Shown here one piece after another: positions 22,329 through 25,594 of a stretch of DNA of 25,594 bases. The DNA is from a virus. A program made the translations under genes and the position numbers. The notes beneath the pieces are model-generated. The model saw only the letters and a list, made by a program, of their open reading frames with translations, was not told the DNA's origin and ran no database searches. The DNA lies in the IMG/VR virus record IMGVR_UViG_3300025102_000256, positions 1 to 25,594 of that record; one strand, given 5' to 3'. Numbering within the stretch: the first letter of the stretch is position 1; every line of letters starts with the position of its first letter.

Positions 22329-22760
22329 ATGACTGAAGAAGTAAAAGAAATTAAAGAGGAAAAGGAAAAGAAAAAAGGTCCGTTAGGTAAACTAAAGGAT
22401 GCTATTCTTCCTGATGCCGATGAGCAAGCAGCAATCATCAGTACAGCTGTCAGAATTACGGTCCTTGCCTGGTCGGGAGGAATATTAACATTAAATTATG
22501 TTTCAATTCCAGGTATACCACAACAGAAAATTGATCCAACATTTATAGCTTCGGTTTTTACAGGAGTTTTAGCTAGCTTTGGAATTCAGACTGCTAGTAA
22601 GAAGGGTGATGGTACTATGAAGATGAACGGCAACGGTAATGGTGCCAATGGAAATGGTGGTAGTGGTGGACCTGTCCAAACTTTAAGGATAGAACAGGCA
22701 CCTCTAAAAATTATTGCTGTTGATCCTAACAAGAAAAAGGAAGAACCTTTTAAAATGTAA
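22329..22760 (+). CDS. Membrane protein with two helices and Gly/Asn tail (holin-like)
   Basis: 143 aa. Highly charged N-terminus (EEVKEIKEEKEKKKGP), then helix 1 (about 36-57, IISTAVRITVLAWSGGILTL), a short PGIPQQ loop, helix 2 (about 70-88, TFIASVFTGVLASFGIQTA), a repetitive Gly/Asn linker (residues 100-114) and an ordered tail (VQTLRIEQAPLKIIAVDPN). The family recurs in cyanophages as I recall. The two-helix hairpin is what class II holins look like, but the ordered tail is unusual for one, so membrane anchoring of a virion or replication component is an alternative. Confidence 0.8.
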   Translation: MTEEVKEIKEEKEKKKGPLGKLKDAILPDADEQAAIISTAVRITVLAWSGGILTLNYVSIPGIPQQKIDPTFIASVFTGVLASFGIQTASKKGDGTMKMNGNGNGANGNGGSGGPVQTLRIEQAPLKIIAVDPNKKKEEPFKM

Positions 22761-22776
22761 AGCGAATATTAAACGT

Positions 22777-22783
22777 GTAAATA
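22777..22783 (+). promoter_or_regulatory. Weak late-promoter-like GTAAATA
   Basis: GTAAATA lies 16 nt before the 22800 ATG, a position like that of the other late motifs, but the match is poor. Confidence 0.2.
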
Positions 22784-22799
22784 ATTATGCCCATGACTT

Positions 22800-22964
22800 A
22801 TGGATTGGGAACTAGAAAATAAAAACATTCAACTCCAAGATATGATTATTGTTTACGAACAAGAAATCAAAAAACTAGAGCATGAAAAAAAGCAACTCAA
22901 AAAGAAAATTGAGTTGCTTGAATTTCGTCTGGAAATGCATACTAAAGAATCTAAAAATCAATAG
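22800..22964 (+). CDS. Small coiled-coil protein, 54 aa
   Basis: MDWELENKNIQLQDMIIVYE... continues into an almost uninterrupted heptad helix rich in Lys, Glu and Leu (EIKKLEHEKKQLKKKIELLE). It would form a short parallel coiled coil, perhaps a dimerising adaptor. Its stop overlaps the tail of the minus-strand gene by 7 nt. Small coding regions of this kind are usual in cyanophage genomes, but I know no function. Confidence 0.7.
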   Translation: MDWELENKNIQLQDMIIVYEQEIKKLEHEKKQLKKKIELLEFRLEMHTKESKNQ

Positions 22965-23122
22965 TGGTATTCATCCAGAATATCTAGTGCACTATTGAGT
23001 GCCTGTTGTGCAGCCCAGCGTTCTTTGTCGTCCCATTTAGGGTAGCAACTTCTGTTGTCAATACCTCTTTTTATATCAAGTAGACGTGCACACATGTCTA
23101 CTTTTTTTAGTCTTCCGTTCAT
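22958..23122 (-). CDS. Small hypothetical protein on minus strand, 54 aa
   Basis: Reading 23122 to 22958: MNGRLKKVDMCARLLDIKRG, then CYPKWDDKERWAAQQALNSALDILDEYHY. The Trp-Asp-Asp-Lys-Glu-Arg-Trp-Ala-Ala stretch looks like a conserved helical core and resembles small cyanophage proteins I have seen, so the gene is likely real despite its size. It fills the only sizeable gap in + strand coding and ends tail to tail with the coiled-coil gene (7-nt overlap). An AT-rich segment upstream (23146-23160) could hold its promoter, with TATACT at 23151-23146 on the minus strand. Confidence 0.7.
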   Translation of the reverse strand: MNGRLKKVDMCARLLDIKRGIDNRSCYPKWDDKERWAAQQALNSALDILDEYHY

Positions 23123-23171
23123 GAGTCGAAGTCTGGGAATACCATAGTATAATATAATTTATTGTTTCTGG

Positions 23172-23179
23172 TATAAATA
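23172..23179 (+). promoter_or_regulatory. T4 late promoter TATAAATA
   Basis: Exact TATAAATA, 22 nt before the 23202 ATG and in noncoding sequence behind the minus-strand gene. Expected to drive 23202 and 23447 late in infection. Confidence 0.75.
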
Positions 23180-23201
23180 GAGTACGGATTATTTTGAAAT
23201 C

Positions 23202-23447
23202 ATGAAAATTAAATTTAACGATATTGCTAACGCAATCAGTGTTATATCAGGAGTATCACTCGCTGGTATTATTGGAATAGGATCCTATGTTTATCTAAAC
23301 AAGGATGCTATAGTAGATGACATCAAAGATGCAGCAATTGAATCTGTAACATCAGGCATGGCTGGTGGTGCTCTTGATGGTGCTCTACCACAAGCATCTG
23401 CACCTCAAGGTGCTAGTATGGGTCTTCCTATTCCTGGCGGATTCTGA
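23202..23447 (+). CDS. Small membrane protein, 81 aa, late-expressed
   Basis: One hydrophobic helix (about 10-31, AISVISGVSLAGIIGIGSYVY), then an acidic amphipathic region (KDAIVDDIKDAAIESVTSG) and a Gly/Ala/Pro-rich tail (QASAPQGASMGLPIPGGF). It sits just downstream of an exact late promoter and shares one base (TGATG) with the next gene, so the pair is likely made together. Virion or lysis related by context; no family assignment. Confidence 0.78.
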   Translation: MKIKFNDIANAISVISGVSLAGIIGIGSYVYLNKDAIVDDIKDAAIESVTSGMAGGALDGALPQASAPQGASMGLPIPGGF

Positions 23448-23704
23448 TGGATCTACAAAAGATCGCTTCAACTGGCACAGCTGCTGCTGTGCTAGGGACT
23501 GGTGCGTTTGTTGGTGGCAACCATGTTGTTGACCAGAAAACTGGTGGTCCAGAGAAGAGAGAACAACAAGAAGAAGTTAGATTGAGAAAGATTATATCTG
23601 AAGAAGTCTATCTACAATTAGTTAATGCTTGGCCAAAATCTTCTGGACCTGTTAAGGGACTTAAGAAACCAGAGGATTACCAGAAACAAATTCCTCAAAA
23701 ATAA
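23447..23704 (+). CDS. Hypothetical protein, 85 aa
   Basis: The N-terminus has a Gly/Ala-rich, weakly hydrophobic stretch (STGTAAAVLGTGAFVGGNHV) that could be a membrane-interacting helix; the remainder is charged and helical (KREQQEEVRLRKIISEEVYL), ending Pro/Lys-rich. Start overlaps the previous stop by one base. With the upstream gene it forms a two-gene late unit. Not recognised. Confidence 0.75.
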   Translation: MDLQKIASTGTAAAVLGTGAFVGGNHVVDQKTGGPEKREQQEEVRLRKIISEEVYLQLVNAWPKSSGPVKGLKKPEDYQKQIPQK

Positions 23705-23711
23705 TGGTCGA

Positions 23712-23730
23712 TTGACATTAATGTTATACT
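23712..23730 (+). promoter_or_regulatory. Extended -10 promoter (TGTTATACT) with overlapping palindrome
   Basis: TG-n-TATACT at 23722-23730 is an extended -10; a TTGACA at 23712 is only 7 nt away, too close to act as its -35. The perfect palindrome ACATTAATGT (23715-23724) overlaps the upstream half of the -10 region. AGAGG before the ATG at 23751 serves as ribosome site. Confidence 0.45.
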
Positions 23731-23750
23731 AATAAAAATACAGAGGTATT

Positions 23751-24047
23751 ATGATTTTTTGGATTGGATTCTTTGTTATGTTTTTTAATGAAGGATTTGT
23801 TATGATGAGGCATGTATCACCGTGGTTCGGAAAGCAGAGAGATAAATTTATTGATAAGTATGGTGCTAATATGTGGTATAGATTCCATGGCACATTAGAT
23901 TATGTTTGGATGATACTTGTAGGTCTTGGATTAGTTCTATATCCAAACAGATTATTTCATCTAGCAGTACTAGCAACCTTCTGGGGTGTATCATTTTCGA
24001 TATTTTATTTACCGAGGTGGATAAAGAATGGCAGAAGTCACAACTAA
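23751..24047 (+). CDS. Three-helix membrane protein, 98 aa
   Basis: Hydrophobic helices at about 1-18 (MIFWIGFFVMFFNEGF), 49-66 (LDYVWMILVGLGLVLYPN) and 69-87 (FHLAVLATFWGVSFSIFYL), with a charged loop (GKQRDKFIDKYGAN) between the first two. Small polytopic inner-membrane protein of unknown role. It has its own early-type promoter and a good AGAGG ribosome site, so it is probably expressed independently of the late genes upstream. It overlaps the next gene by 20 nt. Confidence 0.78.
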   Translation: MIFWIGFFVMFFNEGFVMMRHVSPWFGKQRDKFIDKYGANMWYRFHGTLDYVWMILVGLGLVLYPNRLFHLAVLATFWGVSFSIFYLPRWIKNGRSHN

Positions 24048-24318
24048 AGACGCAGAGCAAGACGTAAAGATTGCTGTACTAGATAGCGTTGTAGATAATG
24101 CTACTCGTCGTATGGAATTGATTCATAAAAGAATTGATAGAGTAGACGAGAGGGTTATTAAATCAAACGAAGAAATTAAAGAAAGAATTAGAGCACTAGA
24201 GAAGTGGGTCTGGGGTGCTGCAGCAGTTCTTACTGCCTTTGTAGTCGCAGGTACTATTGTTGGTGAGTTAAATCTATTACCTAATACTGATGGGAATACC
24301 GTTCATACCAAACAATAA
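24028..24318 (+). CDS. Coiled-coil protein with membrane helix, 96 aa
   Basis: Residues 10-58 form a charged coiled coil (VVDNATRRMELIHKRIDRVD, EEIKERIRALEKW), followed by one membrane helix (60-79, WVWGAAAVLTAFVVAGTIVG) and a short polar tail. The order is the same as in the 13470 gene product, so this may be a second member of that family. It overlaps both neighbours (20 and 29 nt). Its membrane topology and size would also suit a lysis accessory protein; no direct evidence. Confidence 0.8.
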   Translation: MAEVTTKDAEQDVKIAVLDSVVDNATRRMELIHKRIDRVDERVIKSNEEIKERIRALEKWVWGAAAVLTAFVVAGTIVGELNLLPNTDGNTVHTKQ

Positions 24319-25201
24319 CCAAGAGATTCCTAACATCACAGTGAATGGTACAGGGATTCCTTTGATACCAACGCAAGGTGGTGGGGTTCATGCTATAGGT
24401 ATTCGTCAAAGTTATGTTGCAGACATAAGGAATCTTAATATACATGAGACACGTGACTGGATAACAAATCCACCTCAAGCACTACCAGTAGAGGTACCTG
24501 TAACAGTACTTGCTGGTACACCCATTGTTAATATGCCTGGTTGTGTCACAGTACATAAAGAGAATGCTAAAAAGGATCCATCAACTAATAAGAATCTAGT
24601 AAACGATGATCCTAAAGGACAGACCACGTTGTGTGATGCTGGTATGCCCTACTACCAACCACCTGATTATGATTACAGGGAGTTGAGTTGGCAGACAGTC
24701 TATCAAGACCAAGAAGAAGTTGATGAAGGAGTTGATTCAGGAGACCCAGAACAATTAGATACACCATCAGCACCATCAGCACCTGATACGCCAGGTGAAA
24801 CTGCTGGAAAGGTGGAATGCCCTCCATTAAATGCAAGACGCATTGGAGACCTTAATACAGCAGGTACAGAGAAGATTAAAGAATATAAATTGACAGTTGA
24901 TGGTAAGAGATGTGAAACCATATGGGAACCTGTTCCACAACTAGAGCAATATCTGCCATCTGCTGGTATGGTAACAACAACTGCAACGATTGCTACTGTG
25001 GCAACAACGAGTGCCCTACTTGCCAAACCCCTAGCAGACCTTCTTCTGAAAGTTGTGAAACCTGTGATAAAGAAGGTGATGGCGAAGGTTCAGAAGATTC
25101 TTGGGAAGAAGGAGAAGGTTTTATCTCTACGGGAACGTCTTCTTGCCCAGAAGGAGAGGAATCAAGCTGTGAAGGCTGCTCGGATCCTGAAGGGGAAGTA
25201 G
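24290..25201 (+). CDS. Putative virion structural protein with membrane-like segment, 303 aa
   Basis: The start ATG lies within the previous gene (29-nt overlap). The N-terminal 110 residues are beta-rich with Pro/Gly/Asn/Thr (MGIPFIPNNNQEIPNITVNG, PVEVPVTVLAGTPIVNMPG), as in tail or head-fibre type proteins. The middle is Asp/Pro/Ser-rich (residues 141-168). Then comes a small Cys-containing unit, a hydrophobic Thr/Ala stretch (about 223-247, MVTTTATIATVATTSALLA) and a very basic helical tail (LLKVVKPVIKKVMAKVQKIL...). The last 80 codons switch to G-ending codons, and the final 209 nt lie antisense to the minus-strand gene. Structural role inferred from composition and memory of cyanophage homologues. 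Confidence 0.8.
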   Translation: MGIPFIPNNNQEIPNITVNGTGIPLIPTQGGGVHAIGIRQSYVADIRNLNIHETRDWITNPPQALPVEVPVTVLAGTPIVNMPGCVTVHKENAKKDPSTNKNLVNDDPKGQTTLCDAGMPYYQPPDYDYRELSWQTVYQDQEEVDEGVDSGDPEQLDTPSAPSAPDTPGETAGKVECPPLNARRIGDLNTAGTEKIKEYKLTVDGKRCETIWEPVPQLEQYLPSAGMVTTTATIATVATTSALLAKPLADLLLKVVKPVIKKVMAKVQKILGKKEKVLSLRERLLAQKERNQAVKAARILKGK

Positions 25202-25594
25202 GATCAGTCCACTGTGGTTGTGGTAGTTGATGTTCGTGTGGTATTAACTTACCACCTGGTGCTGTTACGATAACATCACCACAGATAGATGCATAAGGTG
25301 AATCTGGGTGGAAAAATATTCCTGCCTTTTTGAGTTCACCACAATTTTTCAATCTTGCGATCTCGAAGTCTAATCTTTTGTTAGCAACTGTTTGAGCAAC
25401 TAACTCATTTTGATTTTGTGCTGCTTCAGCACACTTACGTTGCATACCCCTGTTGAGTGGTATTGATAGAGTAGCAGATAGACCTACGTTAAAGGATTGA
25501 TTTGCTCTCATGTCAGTACGCACAGGTTTAAACCATGATGGTGTCATCTCACCACCACTATCAACTATATCTGGAACACCATTAGCACTGTCTA
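24993..25594 (-). CDS. Conserved cyanophage-type protein on minus strand (5' end beyond window)
   Basis: The minus frame is open from the right edge (...DSANGVPDIVDSGGEMTPSWFK...), so the Met at 25547 is internal. The part from 25594 to about 25220 looks genuinely conserved: SFNVGLSATLSIPLNRGMQR, a helix (NELVAQTVANKRLDFEIARL), and LKKAGIFFHPDSPYASICGD with paired Cys. It resembles a cyanophage protein family I recall, possibly secreted or virion-associated. The last roughly 70 residues are Ser/Pro/Gln-rich low complexity and lie antisense to the + strand gene ending at 25201; the stop is at 24993-24995. The core is confident; the tail could be recent readthrough. Confidence 0.72.
   Translation of the reverse strand, partial: DSANGVPDIVDSGGEMTPSWFKPVRTDMRANQSFNVGLSATLSIPLNRGMQRKCAEAAQNQNELVAQTVANKRLDFEIARLKNCGELKKAGIFFHPDSPYASICGDVIVTAPGGKLIPHEHQLPQPQWTDPTSPSGSEQPSQLDSSPSGQEDVPVEIKPSPSSQESSEPSPSPSLSQVSQLSEEGLLGVWQVGHSLLPQ

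Noticed and set aside
22615-22675. Short tandem repeat (GGTAATGG-like) as a recombination site
   Set aside because: It is a codon-level repeat for a Gly/Asn linker within a protein, with imperfect units.
24922-25230. Cys/Gly/Glu-rich + strand frame overlapping the structural-type gene
   Set aside because: Low-complexity frame with no SD; the 24290 frame has a coherent domain layout over the same bases.
1-25594. tRNA genes, CRISPR arrays, insertion sequences, att sites
   Set aside because: No cloverleaf with a GTTCGANTC arm, no spaced direct repeats, no transposase or integrase motif was seen by eye in the few short gaps; a tRNAscan run would settle the tRNA point.

Overview
The window is a tightly packed piece of a T4-like (tevenvirus-type) cyanophage genome. 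It is AT-rich, nearly all genes are on the + strand, and adjacent genes commonly abut or overlap by 1-40 nt. It carries T4-type replication genes in series (gp43 polymerase, UvsX, gp41 helicase, later gp61 primase), a class Ia ribonucleotide reductase pair, T4-type late promoters (TATAAATA) and a PsbN-like photosystem-type membrane protein. The last points to a phage of marine Synechococcus or Prochlorococcus. No tRNA, CRISPR array or insertion sequence was seen, and no gap without a gene exceeds about 80 nt.

Layout. 1-5632: replication and nucleotide-pool block (gp43 cut by the left edge, uvsX, gp41, MazG, two small unknown genes), closed by a terminator. 5661-8949: three coupled genes, namely a 507-aa unknown, a protein with ligase-type nucleotidyltransferase motifs (KxDG), and an NMNAT-like nucleotidyltransferase. 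8946-11160: five small, mostly very basic proteins. Some have N-termini resembling the T4 capsid-targeting/gp21-cleavage peptide, one has a CCHC zinc knuckle, and two have SH3/KOW-like beta-rich segments; they could be internal head proteins. 11184-11777: a class 3 lipase-fold hydrolase. 11830-13844: an Ig-domain virion protein and small unknown genes. 13877-18316: gp61, nrdA and nrdB behind a consensus sigma70 promoter. 18313-22310: a long run of coupled small accessory genes (NifU-like Fe-S scaffold, PsbN-like protein, 2OG-Fe(II) oxygenase, a secreted glycine-rich protein, a PD-(D/E)xK-type nuclease, membrane proteins). 22329-25594: a holin-like protein, coiled-coil and membrane proteins, a large structural-type protein, and the only two minus-strand genes, both overlapping their + strand neighbours tail to tail.

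How it fits together. Polymerase, recombinase, helicase and primase build the phage replisome, while NrdAB and MazG reshape nucleotide pools. NifU-like, PsbN-like and oxygenase genes look like host-metabolism genes. Regulation is legible: early-type host promoters precede gp61-nrdAB and the 23751 membrane gene, and late-type motifs precede 5661, 11184, 11830, 22329 and 23202. At two places the late motif overlaps the left arm of an intrinsic terminator, so that a late transcript would start in the hairpin loop and escape it. The most novel-looking parts are this promoter-in-terminator arrangement, the ligase-like/NMNAT-like module, the candidate capsid-targeted basic proteins, the codon-usage islands in gp61 and nrdA, and the antisense gene overlap at the right end.
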